The position numbers were made by a program, and so were the translations under genes. A stretch of DNA of 64,000 nt from Sanderia malayensis (lineage: Eukaryota > Cnidaria > Scyphozoa > Semaeostomeae > Pelagiidae): positions 124,001 to 188,000 of the forward strand of contig RQOL01000906.1 of the NCBI GenBank assembly GCA_013076295.1. Direction: 5' to 3'. Below, one piece after another: positions 33,501 through 42,952 of this stretch. Position 1 is the stretch's first letter, and every line of letters begins with the position of its first letter. The notes under the pieces were generated by a model. That model was not told where the DNA came from. It ran no database searches and worked only from the letters and a program-made list of their open reading frames with translations.

Positions 33501-36500
33501 TTACGCCCTCCGCGGCATTCCGCAAGCACATATGATGAATGTGCTTTTTTGTTGAAGTGCTTTGGGCAACAATATTTGACTTATGTTGTCATTTTTTTGT
33601 TTTTTTGAAAGTCTACACTCTGCTGATCTACATTAGTTATTTAAATTTCCTTTTTAATTGGGCTACTTTTTTACGATAAATTTGTTCACACCGTTACATC
33701 ATAGTGATAATCAAGTTCTTGGAACGCTCTTTCTATTTTTGTTTTTAACTCAACTCAAGTTGGTATATTTGTCAGTCTCTGCACTACTTAATGTACAAAT
33801 CTTTTGCATTTAGTTTTAAGACATTTGTCTTCTCTACCATTGTTCTGGACATAATTTGATATTGAAAATAGGTACTCCCGAAAACTGTTACGTCATGGCG
33901 GGTCGTTTGAGTAAATGTTGCACATCACATTGTTTTGACTATCCCAATTGTAACGTTTTTTTAATAAATTGCTTTAACTAGAGGATACAAACTTTGAATT
34001 ACTTTTCAAAACTTTTTGAAATGAAAGTTCTTTAGATTGCTCTAACATTTTTTACCCATTCCCTGACTATTAGCGCTCAGTTGCAGAGGGAGGAAATTCA
34101 TTGATTCAGCATCTCAGTCAGCATCTCAGAAATTTTCATACTCACTGGAGGCTTTTCTTAACAGTGATAACAATTACGGTTATGAATAAGTTCCTTACTG
34201 GCGGCATATTATACTCTTGTGAACTTATCTCTTCCTTCATAAGAATACCTGGCTGTTCACCAAGTACGCATCAAACATCAAGTTTGTTGTCCGATGGCCC
34301 TGCCTGGACTTGCGTCAGGCACACCTCCCAAACCTTGATGTAACCAATCACCCCTTCTCAGCAAGTTTTGAATGTGATGCAAGATAACAAGATTCGCATA
34401 TAGCGTTGTTGTTGCTGAGTGCAAAGCCATTCTTTCTCTACAAAATTGCCATAATGGAATTCAATGCGTCATTTGTACAAGTGACATTGCCAAAACTATG
34501 CGAACATTGTGTTAAATTTTATTGTCTGAGGAAAAATTTCAAGATGTAAAGATGTAAAGATATGTGAAATAATTGGTCTCAATCATAGGTCTTGATGAGG
34601 AGCGATATTTTTGCGCAAGTGTGTCAGGGTTTTTAGCCAGACGGCCGATGATATTGGAGGGATAGCCCTGACCAAGCTTGTGTAAGACCTTCCACCGGCA
34701 TCCCAGTGAGATAGGTCGTGTTTCTGAAACAATCTATTAGAATTCAATCCACTTTCCTGTCCTAATAATGCTAAAAGAGATATTCCTTTTATTGTTTTAG
34801 TTATCGAAGATGGTTATGTTGTTTATCGTGACTATGTTGATATAAGTGTTGCAGTAGCTACTCCGAAGGTATCAGGAACCTTTTCCTTTATTATCGCTTA
34901 CATAATGCAGTTTACAGTAATTACAGTTTTTAATTTTTCAAAACCATATCTGATTTGATTTTTTTTCTTCCAGGGTCTCGTAGTCCCTGTGTTAAGAGAT
35001 GTACAAGCCATGAATTATCTAGATATTGAACGAGGAATTAACATTCTTGGTGAAAAGGTTCGTATATTTTCTGTGGGCAATTTCAATCAATATATATTTT
35101 ATTTCCATAACATTAGTAATTAAAATAAAAGAGCTATGATATTCTAAGTTTTTGAGCCAGTTTGCCTTTGCAGTTGTTTCCTTAAATGCAGCGCTTGGTT
35201 TAAAAAACTTAGTGCTATATTCATGTTTCTTTAGCTTATTTTCACTCCAATCAGTTTTATTTTTTCTTGAATTGGCGGAAACGCTTTAAGGGTGGACGCC
35301 TTTCATCTTCATCTTCTATTTTAGATATGAATTTAAGTTTTATTGCACTGTCGTAATTTCTACCTGGGTTTCCAGCGTTGCTTTGGGCACGTTTTGTAGA
35401 AGTACGGACAAGCAGGGTATTAAATTTTACTCTATAATTTTCTGACATTATTTCACATATGATGTATAGGCACGAACTGGTGAACTCGCAATTGAAGACA
35501 TGGATGGTGGCACTTTCACTATTTCTAATGGTGGTGTTTTTGGATCCTTGATGGGCACTCCAATTATAAATCCACCTCAGTCGGCTATTCTTGGTCTACA
35601 TGCTATAAAAGAAAGACCTGTTGCTGAAAATGGACAGGTAAGTACTTTTCATTGATTGTTTATTTAAAATATGCAGAGTCGGCCAAAAAGTAACCCTTTT
35701 AACAAAATAGTTTGTCGATAGTACATTTCTTGGATATTTGTACCATACAATTTTAGACTCAAAATTTATCTTGTGCAGAATCAATGTGCTATTATCCTCG
35801 CTCTTCTCTCAGCAATTCCCAAATTAAACTATTTTCACAAATTTTAAGATTTATCTTAAATTTAGAAAACCGTTTTAGGGGGGGGCTGAACCCAGTGCAT
35901 AATTATTTGCCGAAAACAAGCATTGAATATTGGTCAGGAGAAAATGGAAGTGCAGTATATTCATGAAACCTTAATTTTAGTAGAATAAGGCATATAAAAG
36001 CAAAATAACGTTAATATTTATCGTCGGAATACCAAAATAGGTTTGTATGGCAATCCAATGGTATAAAAGGGAGAAAGCAACACTACTAAATTACTCAACC
36101 CATGGCCAGGAAGACCAAAATGCGCCAGGCCGACAGCCTCTGCTAAAATTCGGGGAGATCCTTACTTGTCATTTTTATCAGCCTGGAAGTATTCCATGGC
36201 AGTGGCAATGTCTTGTTTGCACTGAACTGCTGCATACATATATTATAAAATATTTGCACCTGACGATAAACATGCGGATGAAAAGCTGGGTCCCATTGTA
36301 GTTTCATAGTAGACTTGTAGTAAAATTGGTCGCGAAAATGGCGAAATTCACGACACGTATGTTTCGTCAGATTTGAAAACCATTTTCAGATCTGAAATCA
36401 GTGAAGCAGGTTTTTTGAGATATGTTAACAAAGGTAATGTGTGAAGGTCTTTAATAGATTATCAAATCGGGGTGTTATTTTGCTGCAAAGTTGCTTAATG

Positions 36501-37433
36501 TAACGTGTTGAGGCATTTTTCTCGGCAATGTTAATGAAGTCATTTATTTTTGCATTCTATCTTCCTGGTAAGCTTCAGCAGGATTCGAATAGCAACTTAT
36601 AATTGTCTCGAAGAGTTTTTCATCATCTATCAATGAGAACCGGAAGTTGAGGGCCCGAATGGGTTTTCTGAGCCAGCATTGCTGACTATGAGAGATGATC
36701 AAGTCATTAAAAATAAGAGGGCTACCTCTTTATATACCAATGCGTATTTAAGAAATAGAACGAATACAGCCAGTGTTGTGCCCGACAAACGTCTTTGCAG
36801 TTCTTTCAATATATCAGCAAACAGTAGATCTCTTTGTGTCTCTTTCATTGTTGCATGCAGGAATATTGTACGGAGTAAAGTAAAATAATATTAATTTTAT
36901 TCCGTTCAATATGCTGAACATAAAATATTCTTTTGCTTCTTTTCAATTGAAGTAAAGCCCGCAGGGTTTACTTTTGTCTCCGATTATTGCCTTGTACAAC
37001 TCAATGACAACATTGCAACCTTCACACATTCCCATATGTTTATAGAACTTGATGTGAGGGTACATCAAATGAAAAGTAGAATCTGCTCATTCAACACACT
37101 TTCAATGATGCCAGATATTACTCTAACATAATATTTCTTGAATGCAATGCAAGTCAGGACCTGTAGCCAATTGGTTACAGTGAATGATATTTAATAGTTT
37201 ATTTAATACTTTATGACCGAAGAAGACATTCTTGTCGAGTGTGATCTCTGAACGTGTAATACCCACTTCTGTGTGAATTTTTACACTTACTATTTCAGGT
37301 TTTCGTACGACCCATGATGTATGTTGCTTTAACCTATGACCATCGACTTATAGACGGTAGAGAAGCCGTTACATTCCTTCGCAAAGTAAAAGATGCAGTT
37401 GAAGACCCCAGGGTAATACTTTTGAATTTATGA
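15536..37433 (+). CDS. DLST: Dihydrolipoyllysine-residue succinyltransferase, E2 of 2-oxoglutarate dehydrogenase, 13 exons
   Basis: This mitochondrial TCA-cycle enzyme transfers succinyl from its lipoyl arm to CoA. Exons are 15536-15619, 16633-16678, 23081-23155, 23287-23342, 28971-29079, 29180-29302, 29842-29981, 30130-30227, 33158-33288, 34801-34868, 34974-35057, 35470-35637 and 37299-37433. All junctions are AG/GT and in phase, summing to 1317 nt (438 aa plus TGA; human is ~453). Residues 1-43 are a basic, Ser/Arg-rich probable mitochondrial presequence. The lipoyl domain spans ~46-120 with lipoyl-lysine K87 in EIETDKTS. A Pro/Ser linker runs ~121-210. The catalytic acyltransferase domain runs ~212-438 with GTFTISNGG and the active-site DHRLIDG (H409, D413). 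No peripheral subunit-binding domain is visible, as in other animal DLSTs. Introns 2, 4, 8 and 12 carry most of the repeats. The ATG context AAAACATGG is good. Confidence 0.96.
16679..19005 (+). other. DLST intron 2, left part
   Basis: AT-rich intron. It includes a possible pogo-type end near 16969 (ACAGTTGACATCCGC with a partial complement near 17035) and a G-run at 17118. The ORFs on the minus strand around 17557-18017 overlap in three frames with no recognisable domain, and I treat them as non-coding. Confidence 0.6.
19006..19138. repeat. Left remnant of palindromic AACACGGG repeat split by Harbinger
   Basis: This stretch is dense in CCCGTGTTGAGATTTC, AACTCAACACGGGCTGAG and related inverted motifs. 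The same motif family continues at 22361-22625, on the other side of the Harbinger element. The Harbinger therefore inserted into an older palindromic MITE-like repeat at a TTA. Confidence 0.7.
19439..20731 (+). pseudogene. Harbinger accessory (Myb/SANT-like) gene with Cys-rich N-terminus, frameshifted
   Basis: Exon 1 starts at the ATG near 19439 and ends at CAGAAAG|GTATGT (~19694). It encodes a compact Cys-rich module (CESC, CIDC, CNKCC, CTIC) that probably binds zinc, followed by a Pro-rich stretch. Exon 2 begins after TTTTAG (~19918) and joins in phase. It gives an acidic Ser/Asp run, a Lys-rich patch and a region starting [20 protein letters not shown] that resembles the trihelix Myb/SANT domain of Harbinger accessory proteins. 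At ~20343 the T-run puts the frame off by one. The remaining ~110 codons ([11 protein letters not shown] to KTFMSL) continue in another frame. It faces the transposase tail to tail, 120 bp apart. Such proteins help transposase import and DNA binding in known Harbingers. Confidence 0.7.
20854..22332 (-). pseudogene. Harbinger DDE transposase with one in-frame stop
   Basis: The frame reads from 22332 to 20854 and is broken once by TAA at 21376-21378, after the block [10 protein letters not shown]. Without that stop it would be ~490 residues, usual for Harbinger. The N-terminal half carries the [20 protein letters not shown] block and a helix-turn-helix-like [20 protein letters not shown]. Catalytic acidic residues are visible in [11 protein letters not shown] (D), [18 protein letters not shown] (D) and [13 protein letters not shown] (E). 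The C-terminal part has [12 protein letters not shown]. The gene is inside TIRs 19139-22360. The coding text is otherwise well kept, suggesting recent loss. Confidence 0.88.
22361..22625. repeat. Right remnant of palindromic AACACGGG repeat
   Basis: It contains AATCTCAACACGGGTTGAG, AACCCGTGTTGAAATTTCAA and AACTCGGC motifs in both orientations, matching the style of 19006-19138. Together they represent the older element into which the Harbinger inserted. The right boundary, near the TTCATGTACCCGAG text, is uncertain. Confidence 0.65.
24064..25066 (+). pseudogene. Harbinger DDE transposase, premature stop and frayed C-terminus
   Basis: The frame opens with an ATG near 24064 and a very basic stretch ([20 protein letters not shown]). 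It then hits TAG at 24194-24196 exactly where these proteins have the first of two adjacent Trp codons, because TGG follows. It reopens without an ATG into [18 protein letters not shown], a helix-turn-helix-like [18 protein letters not shown] and the DDE motifs [11 protein letters not shown] (D), [17 protein letters not shown] (D) and [13 protein letters not shown] (E). After that the C-terminus is out of frame and degenerate. The family differs clearly from the transposase at 20854-22332. Confidence 0.85.
25186..25800 (-). pseudogene. Harbinger accessory gene, C-terminal exon, frameshifted
   Basis: Reading leftward, an acceptor-like TGTTTGCAG precedes 25800. The exon encodes a Ser/Glu-rich acidic stretch ([18 protein letters not shown]), then [19 protein letters not shown] and a charged helix ([19 protein letters not shown]). 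Near 25450-25470 the frame shifts. A second frame continues with Gln/Met-rich text ([32 protein letters not shown]) to ~25191. The layout copies the C-terminal half of the Myb-like accessory gene at 19918-20731 (charged helix, then Gln/Pro/Met-rich tail), and the gene is convergent with its transposase. The N-terminal Myb part was not found. Confidence 0.6.
26688..26872. mobile_element. Possible pogo/Tigger-type MITE
   Basis: ACAGTCATGTCTGCATAATT at the left and AGCAGAGTTGACTCTAC at the right form imperfect inverted ends. Internal TTCGAAC and AATTCGA motifs occur in both orientations. The style (CAGT-starting ends, repeated TTCGAA) is that of pogo/Tigger-derived elements. Identity of the two ends is only moderate. 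Confidence 0.4.
27400..28580 (-). mobile_element. 5'-truncated non-LTR retrotransposon (CR1/Jockey-like)
   Basis: The minus-strand frame from ~28560 to 27545 encodes the second half of a reverse transcriptase. It begins near [13 protein letters not shown], then [11 protein letters not shown], the active-site FADDNTIY, the thumb region ([29 protein letters not shown]) and a C-terminal Cys motif (CTCRLCF). The APE endonuclease and the first RT blocks are missing (5' truncation). The frame is open for at least 299 codons, so the copy is fairly young. It shares the C-terminal Cys motif and layout with the LINE at 48079-49771. It lies in DLST intron 4, opposite to the gene. Confidence 0.85.
28636..28780. 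repeat. Pogo/Tigger-like repeat end, copy 1
   Basis: The text CAATATAGTGTGCCACTTAA, through CTTGAGGGAGGGTTCAA, CATTTGTGTTTGGAATTCTT and CTTCTGTACAACGAACTCCC, recurs at 46089-46262 at roughly 85-90 per cent similarity. This copy breaks off after GCTATTGCGAACTATTTTC. Confidence 0.7.
30506..31893. mobile_element. Probable 1.4-kb TIR element in DLST intron 8
   Basis: The left end (ACGCCTCCAAAAGTGCGA, then GGGCCGAGGTTGTGTGACG and ATGCCAGAAC within ~100 bp) is mirrored at the right (CGTCACATCGGCCTCGCCCC, TCGCATTTTCGGAGGCGT). Inverted similarity therefore extends about 100 bp with indels. No transposase motif was recognised inside. No target duplication was identified. Confidence 0.5.
31938..32032. 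repeat. C-rich GAATAAGC repeat fragment
   Basis: TCCGTAAATCCTCGAATTG followed by C-runs and GAATAAGCYCC motifs. It resembles the ends of the MITE at 32653-33097 (TACCGCATTTCCTCTAAT plus AATAAGCGCCC) and is probably a diverged or partial member. Confidence 0.5.
32653..33097. mobile_element. MITE with TACCG ends and AATAAGCGCCC motifs
   Basis: TACCGCATTTCCTCTAAT at the left is mirrored by ATTAGAGGAAATACGGTA at the right. Subterminal AATAAGCGCCC or variants occur about six times, and TA lies at both edges. The 445-bp length, TA target and iterated subterminal motif fit a Tc1/mariner-type MITE. It lies immediately upstream of DLST exon 9. Confidence 0.75.
34569..34739. repeat. Dispersed repeat R, 171-bp copy in DLST intron 9
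   Basis: It aligns along its length with 39628-39797: ATAATTGGTCTCAATCA at the start, GATAGCCCTGACC in the middle, and GAGATAGGTCGTGTTTCTGA then CTATTA at the end. Similarity is roughly 80 per cent by eye. The second copy is the right end of the element inserted in the gypsy retrotransposon. Confidence 0.75.
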
Positions 37434-37670
37434 GTTTTTGATTAGAGTAATAACTGAACTAGTTGTTGGAATGTCCATTGTGAGATCAACGTTTTGATCA
37501 ATTGTTTGTTTTGTGTATTAGTATATTGAAGATGAATCGATGTCAATTGAGATCTGAGGTTTTCATTTGCCGTGGTACCTATAATTCTAACTACAAAATT
37601 TTATTTGTTGTATCAGGCCTTTATTCGTTTGCCGCGTAATTTGCATAAATCGATTTCATTAAGCAAGTAG

Positions 37671-37676
37671 AATAAA
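37671..37676 (+). terminator. Candidate polyadenylation signal of DLST
   Basis: A canonical AATAAA lies 238 bp after the DLST stop codon and is followed within ~30 bp by T/G-containing sequence. It is the first AATAAA after the stop that I noticed. No transcript evidence is available. Confidence 0.5.
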
Positions 37677-38099
37677 GTCTGATCTTCCTCGGGGTGAGTG
37701 GGGTTAGCTCAGAGCACCAAAATATGGACGACCAAAATATGGGTGAGTGAAGTAAAAAAAATATGGGCAATTTATTGTTTTCTTCCTTTCTAGTATTTAA
37801 TTTTTCAAAAACAGTTGTAGGCTGTCAAAAAGTTGTTTTTGAGGTTTTTGCCAACTTCAAACTATAGCGTGCACAGCAAACGTTTCTTCTATAGGTTTCA
37901 AACGCATTTCGAGAAACTGCAAAGGCCAAGAAGACATGCTCAAGCAAGTTAGCTTTGGGTAGTATGGGAGACTATTTGTTACAGTAAATAAACGCGGTCT
38001 TTGAAAGGGTTTATGCAGCCAAAAAGCGACATATTGATTTTTCATGGAAATGGAAAGACAACAATCATCAACCTATATTGGCTATTTTCTGAGGAGTAT

Positions 38100-38515
38100 A
38101 TCTACAGTGGAATCCCGAGGTAACGAACCCCGGATATAACGAACCTCCAGGTATAGGAAACTGCGCAGACAACAATAAGCAACTAGGTTTATCTTCCAAT
38201 CGCGTGTTTTGGAAAAGTTGTATTGTATAGTCATTTCCGGTTTTAGTCTCATGACCAGAACATTCGCCGAAAGCATCATCTAAGAATGGGTTTCACCTAC
38301 AGTGGAATCCCGCTATAACGAACCCCGTTTATAACGAACTTCCCGCTATTACGAACTAAAACTCCGGTCCCTTGGATTCTGGGAAGTAAATCCTACCGTA
38401 AATACTCCCTGTATAACGAACCCTGGATATAACGAACTTTCGTTATTACGAACCAAACTTCCGATCCCCTGACCACAAATACCCTCGATATAACGAATTT
38501 TTGAGAAAACTTATC
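38100..38515. repeat. TATAACGAAC-rich repeat with duplicated TACAGTGGAATCCCG end
   Basis: TACAGTGGAATCCCG occurs at ~38102 and ~38298. The stretch contains about ten TAACGAA or TTACGAA motifs. CAGTGGAATCCCGCTATAAC is typical of pogo/Tigger-like terminal repeats. It looks like two nested or tandem element ends rather than one intact element. Confidence 0.65.
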
Positions 38516-38682
38516 GCGATTGCGTGCAGGGTGTTATGAGACCCTTTATAAAAATATGCGAAGACATATTATTGCACTTTAAAATAAGTGTCGTAAAGGG
38601 ATCTAACGAGATTATATAAATTAAAGAATATTATATTATAAAGAGATAAAATTCCGCTGGTGATGAGAAATGCCACCATAGC

Positions 38683-38809
38683 TGTTATATCTCATATGTT
38701 TAGAATCGACGCAAGGAATCCACCATTTTATTATCCGCACGCAACATAACTGAACTATCTAACTTCCAATACGCATATAGGGGTCTGGTCACAAGTATGG
38801 ATGACAACA
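38683..38809 (-). repeat. 3' LTR of the gypsy element
   Basis: 127 bp, matching 43706-43832 except for G versus T near the 38803 end. On the plus strand it is preceded by the ATAGC target duplication. Confidence 0.95.
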
Positions 38810-38824
38810 TCACTCCCCTTTTTG
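38810..38824 (-). other. Polypurine tract of the gypsy element
   Basis: On the coding strand AAAAAGGGGAGTGA directly abuts the TGTTGT start of the 3' LTR, the expected position and composition for plus-strand priming. Confidence 0.75.
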
Positions 38825-38969
38825 AAAGAAAACAAAACAATAATAAAATAAGTCAAGAATAAAAAAAAGTCAAGATATTATGCTGGAGTCAATTGGCTCT
38901 CCGTAAAGCCTAGTTTGTGTCCTTGCCCTTGTTGATCTTCGTAATTCTGGTTGTTCACGTGTGCTATTA

Positions 38970-39797
38970 GAGAGTTTCCGAAACACGACCTATCTCAAGA
39001 CGACGCCCGTTGGAGGCCTGGTGCGAGGACAGTCGTCGTTCTCATCAAATTTTGTTTCCGAAAATGCAACCTTTGTTAGGACGACCTATCTTTCGCGCCA
39101 ACATTCAATAGGTTTCTCGAAATGAAAAGAAATTCTCAAAATAGTGATGTGATGTTAAATTTACACGACAATAATATTTCTGATGTTCATGATCTGTTAT
39201 TGCTTCATAATCATAAATTTAATCAACGAAATTTGCACTGCATCAGTCATATTATTGGTAATACGAAATATTTGATTTGACGACAGTACGAAAGTGGAGT
39301 TCAGGTTCAGGAAAGAAAAAATTTATGCTCTTCTTTGTCTGTTCCAATTTCCAGAAGTCTTCAGGGGCAGCAACGAAATTGTTTGTGATGCTGTGAACGC
39401 TCTATGCATTTGCCCGAAAAGATACACAGATCCACGATTTGCTAGGCCAGTGTCTCAAAGCGGAAGCATGCGATGAAATTTTCGTGGAAACAGTTGACAA
39501 AATAAAACTGTGTTTAAAAAGCGTATTTTTCCATGTTAGAGAGCGATTTTACCTCGAAATGATAGATCAAATGTTGAATTTCCGTAAACTATAAAATTGA
39601 ACTCAATTTAAAACTTTCAAGTTTGAAATAATTTGTCTCAATCACCGGTCTTGATGACGACCGATGTTTTTGCAAAAGTGTGTAAGGATTTTCATCAAGA
39701 CGCCCGATGATTTTGGGGGATAGCCCTGGCCGCGCTCGTGCAAGACCTCCAACGGGCGTCTTACTGACATAGGTCGTGTTTCGGAAACAGTCTATTA
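38970..39797. mobile_element. Harbinger-derived element nested in the gypsy 3' region
   Basis: The left end GTTTCCGAAACACGACCTAT (~38973) is mirrored by ATAGGTCGTGTTTCGGAAAC ending at ~39790, and inverted similarity continues through the CGCCCGTTGGAGG region. CTATTA occurs just outside both ends (38964-38969, 39792-39797), possibly a target duplication; another copy of the repeat at 34569-34739 also ends in CTATTA, so this is ambiguous. A transposase remnant lies inside. The element cuts the end of pol. Confidence 0.7.
39294..39476 (+). pseudogene. Remnant of a Harbinger-like transposase N-terminus
   Basis: The frame gives VEFRFRKEKIYALLCLFQFP, then a Cys/Asp-containing stretch, LCICPKRYTDPRFARPVSQ, and stops. 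This matches in order the N-terminal block of one Harbinger transposase type (EFRF.K..I..L...L.IP, then LC..LKR..YP...D....FGRPV). Upstream, DVHDLLLLHNHKFNQRNLH at ~39180-39240 fits the preceding part in another frame. It carries no catalytic region. It lies inside the element nested in gypsy. Confidence 0.55.
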
Positions 39798-42700
39798 TCT
39801 TCGTGATTCCTCTCTATTTCACCGTCAATATCAGATTCGTCATCAACAATGTTCTCGTTAATCCGCTTGAAAAACGACGCGTTTCTGGTGATCTTGTGAC
39901 CATTACGTTCTGCTGTTATTCTCGATCCCTTTACAGAAATTACAGTGTACGGAGTTGTGCCGAAGTTTGTGCTGAGCTTGTTTGTTTTCGTTTGTTTTAT
40001 TAGCACTGTATCGCCGACTTGAAGATGACTTTCTTTCGCTCTTCGACGCTCGTTAGCGTATTTTCTTGCCTTTTCTTTGTTGAGGGTTTGATTATCTTTC
40101 GCCTCTTTATGTCTGTTTACTACTGAGTTTTTGTGCAGAGTTGGTAACTTGCCTTGTATCTTACGATTGTAGAGTAGCTGTGCTGGAGGTACACGAGTAG
40201 TAGAATGAGGTGTTGAGCGATAATTTAGCAGAAATTTGGAAAGTTCTTGCTGCCATGGGCGGCTTTCGACGTGTGCTGCTCGTATAGCTTTTTCCAACGG
40301 CTTATTAAATGCCTCTACCTCCGAATTTCCTTGAGGCCATAAAGGTGTTGATGGGGTATGCGTTATTCCAAGGTGTTGTAGATAGCGTTTGAACTCTTCA
40401 CTTTGAAAGGGTGGGCCGTTATCTGATGTTAACGTTGAGGGTAAACCATGACGGGCAAAGATAGTGTCCAGTTTCGGAATAACTTTCTTCGCAGATGTCG
40501 ATGTTAATATCTCCACTTCTGGAAAACGGGAGTAGCGGTCGATGACTACCAAAATGTAGTGGCCTGATGGAAATGGTCCACAGAAATCAATATTTATATC
40601 TTGCCATGGACGATCGGGCATAGGCGTTGACAGTAGTGGTTCTGGTGGATTGGGCTGTGCCAATGATTGACATGCTAGGCAGCGGTCAATGTCTGCCTTA
40701 ACTAACTTTCCGAGGTATGGAAACCAGATATACTCTCGTAGAAGAGCTGTAGTTTTCGAGTGTCCCTGGTGTCCTTCGTGGGCCAGTTTGACTACGCGGT
40801 CTTGTAACGATGCCGGTAGAATTATTCTCGTACCGCGGAGAAGTATATTATGAGTGTGATCAACGGTGATTTCATCCTTGATCTGTTGGTAAGGCTTCAA
40901 ATTATCGACATTCCAATGTCCTGTTTGAACTGCAGCTCTCAATGCACGAAGGGTGTTGTCTTGTTGAGTAGCTTCTTGTATATCCTTCATTGTTAAGGCT
41001 TCTGGTACTGCAGCGTTTGCAATAAAGTTCACGTATTCTTCTGCAATGTCATTTCGTTTGTATTTCATGTTGCTAGGATGGCGCGACAAATAATCGGCGG
41101 GATTATCTGTACCGGATTTGTATACGACTGAAAAGTTGTATTGCTGCAGCCGTAACATCCACCGTTCAATCCTGGCAGCTGGCTTCGACAACGGGTTTTT
41201 GTAGATGAATTCTAGTGGTTTATGGTCCGTGTACAACACGAATGGAGCACCATATATATATAGATGGAAATGTTCAATTCCCCATACTATAGCAAGGGCC
41301 TCCTTCTCAGTCTGAGAATACCTTTTCTCTGTGTCAGTCAACGCTCTACTAGCATAGGCAATGATCTGTGACTCACTTGACCCGTGTGCTTTTTGCGATA
41401 AGATGGCGGATAATCCAACGTGGCTTGCATCGACAAGGATACTCGTTTCTTTGGAAATGTCAAAGTACGTCATGACGGGACTGTTGATCAATGTAGTTTT
41501 TAGCTTGTCGTAGGCTTCTTGGTGCGTTTCTGTCCATGCAAAGTGGGCATCTTTTCTAGTTAGTTGACGCAATGGCTCTGTAATCGTAGCAAAGTCTTTG
41601 ATGAAATGTGCACTGTAGTTTGCCATTCCGAGAAGGCTTCTCACTTCACTTGCTGTTTTAGGCTGTTCACTGTTTACAAATGCTGAAATCTTCTTTGGAT
41701 CTGGCTGTTTGCCTTTGTCGGAAAAAATGAAACCAAAGAATTCGAGATTACGTTTCTGAAATTTGGACTTACTTAGGTTTAGTTTCAAGTTGTGTTCTCG
41801 AAGTCGTTGAAGACAAGCATGCAGCGCTTTGTTATGTTCTTCCTTTGTAGGTGCAAAGACCAGAATATCATCTGCAATATTTATAACTCCTTTGAGGCCT
41901 TGTAGTACTTGTGTAAGAGTATGCTGGAATATCTCTGCTGCAGAATTTGTTCCATAGTTTAGACGTTTGTATCGGTACAGACCAGCATGGGTAGTGAAAG
42001 TAGTTATAGTGCGACTTCCTGGTGACAGTTCCAACTGGTGGTAGGCCTGTGACATATCCAACTTGGAAAAGAATTTGGAACCATTCAGATTTAATGATAT
42101 GTCTTCAACGGTCGGGATCGGGTGCCTTATTCGCTTGATGGCAGTGTTTGCAGCTCGCATATCCACACACACACGTATTTTATAATCTTTCTTTGGTACC
42201 ACCACTATAGGTGAGACCCAGTCTGTAGATTCAGTATCAGGTACTTTTTCAATTATGTCTTGAGATTCAAGTTTCTGTAATTCTTGTTCCACCTTTTGTC
42301 TTAAATGGAAAGGAGTCCGACGTTGTTGTTGTGCTACAGGTTGGACATCTGGATCTATGTTGAGCTGAATCTGTTTATCTTTTAATTTTCCAATCCCACC
42401 GAAGAGTGCTGCGTTTTTGCGCAAAATGTCTTTTAATCCAGGGTCCTGGACACGTTCCAGTTCCGGCAATTCCGTGGTCTGTGGTGTAGGCGTCTGAACA
42501 GAATGTAGATTGAGACGCACAATTTCCAATTCTTGTGCAGTTGTTGAACTGAGAAGACAACCTCCGTCATCCACTGTGACATAGATTGTGGCAACAGTGA
42601 ATTTACGTTTAGTTTCCAGTGTTGTATCAAATTTCCCTTTCATCTGGACGGGTGTTGCAGAGTTGAAAGGAAATGCTTTAATTGTGGTTTTCTGTAAATT

Positions 42701-42952
42701 GATATTTCGGAGCTTTTTGAAAACCGCATGGCTGATTACATTTATGGAGGATCCAGTGTCTATTGTAAACTTGACAACTTGACCATTCATAGTGATATTC
42801 ATCTCAGGCTTGGACTTCCTAACTTTTGTACCGATTGCATAACAATAGTCAGCGTCACTACCTGAAGTACTGCTATTATCTGAAATGTCTATGGGCGTAT
42901 AACGGTGTTTCTTCTTGCTGTATTGTTCATTTTTCCTTGTTTCATATGACAT
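39761..42952 (-). CDS. Gypsy Pol polyprotein: protease, RT, RNase H, integrase
   Basis: 1063 codons with no internal stop. Aspartic protease has DTG at residues 65-67. Reverse transcriptase has KLDMSQAYHQ (D299) and an IADD active site (D361, D362; A replaces the more common V). RNase H has LVDAS (D508), E551 and YTDHKPL (D576). Integrase has the HHCC zinc module (~725-761) and catalytic D789, D844 and E880 (GNSEVE). A basic C-terminal region follows. Expression probably needs -1 frameshifting from Gag over the 64-nt overlap. The last ~12 codons (RLFPKHDLCQ and stop) lie in the end of an inserted element, so the original C-terminus is lost. Confidence 0.95.
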   Translation of the reverse strand: MSYETRKNEQYSKKKHRYTPIDISDNSSTSGSDADYCYAIGTKVRKSKPEMNITMNGQVVKFTIDTGSSINVISHAVFKKLRNINLQKTTIKAFPFNSATPVQMKGKFDTTLETKRKFTVATIYVTVDDGGCLLSSTTAQELEIVRLNLHSVQTPTPQTTELPELERVQDPGLKDILRKNAALFGGIGKLKDKQIQLNIDPDVQPVAQQQRRTPFHLRQKVEQELQKLESQDIIEKVPDTESTDWVSPIVVVPKKDYKIRVCVDMRAANTAIKRIRHPIPTVEDISLNLNGSKFFSKLDMSQAYHQLELSPGSRTITTFTTHAGLYRYKRLNYGTNSAAEIFQHTLTQVLQGLKGVINIADDILVFAPTKEEHNKALHACLQRLREHNLKLNLSKSKFQKRNLEFFGFIFSDKGKQPDPKKISAFVNSEQPKTASEVRSLLGMANYSAHFIKDFATITEPLRQLTRKDAHFAWTETHQEAYDKLKTTLINSPVMTYFDISKETSILVDASHVGLSAILSQKAHGSSESQIIAYASRALTDTEKRYSQTEKEALAIVWGIEHFHLYIYGAPFVLYTDHKPLEFIYKNPLSKPAARIERWMLRLQQYNFSVVYKSGTDNPADYLSRHPSNMKYKRNDIAEEYVNFIANAAVPEALTMKDIQEATQQDNTLRALRAAVQTGHWNVDNLKPYQQIKDEITVDHTHNILLRGTRIILPASLQDRVVKLAHEGHQGHSKTTALLREYIWFPYLGKLVKADIDRCLACQSLAQPNPPEPLLSTPMPDRPWQDINIDFCGPFPSGHYILVVIDRYSRFPEVEILTSTSAKKVIPKLDTIFARHGLPSTLTSDNGPPFQSEEFKRYLQHLGITHTPSTPLWPQGNSEVEAFNKPLEKAIRAAHVESRPWQQELSKFLLNYRSTPHSTTRVPPAQLLYNRKIQGKLPTLHKNSVVNRHKEAKDNQTLNKEKARKYANERRRAKESHLQVGDTVLIKQTKTNKLSTNFGTTPYTVISVKGSRITAERNGHKITRNASFFKRINENIVDDESDIDGEIERNHEDNRLFPKHDLCQ

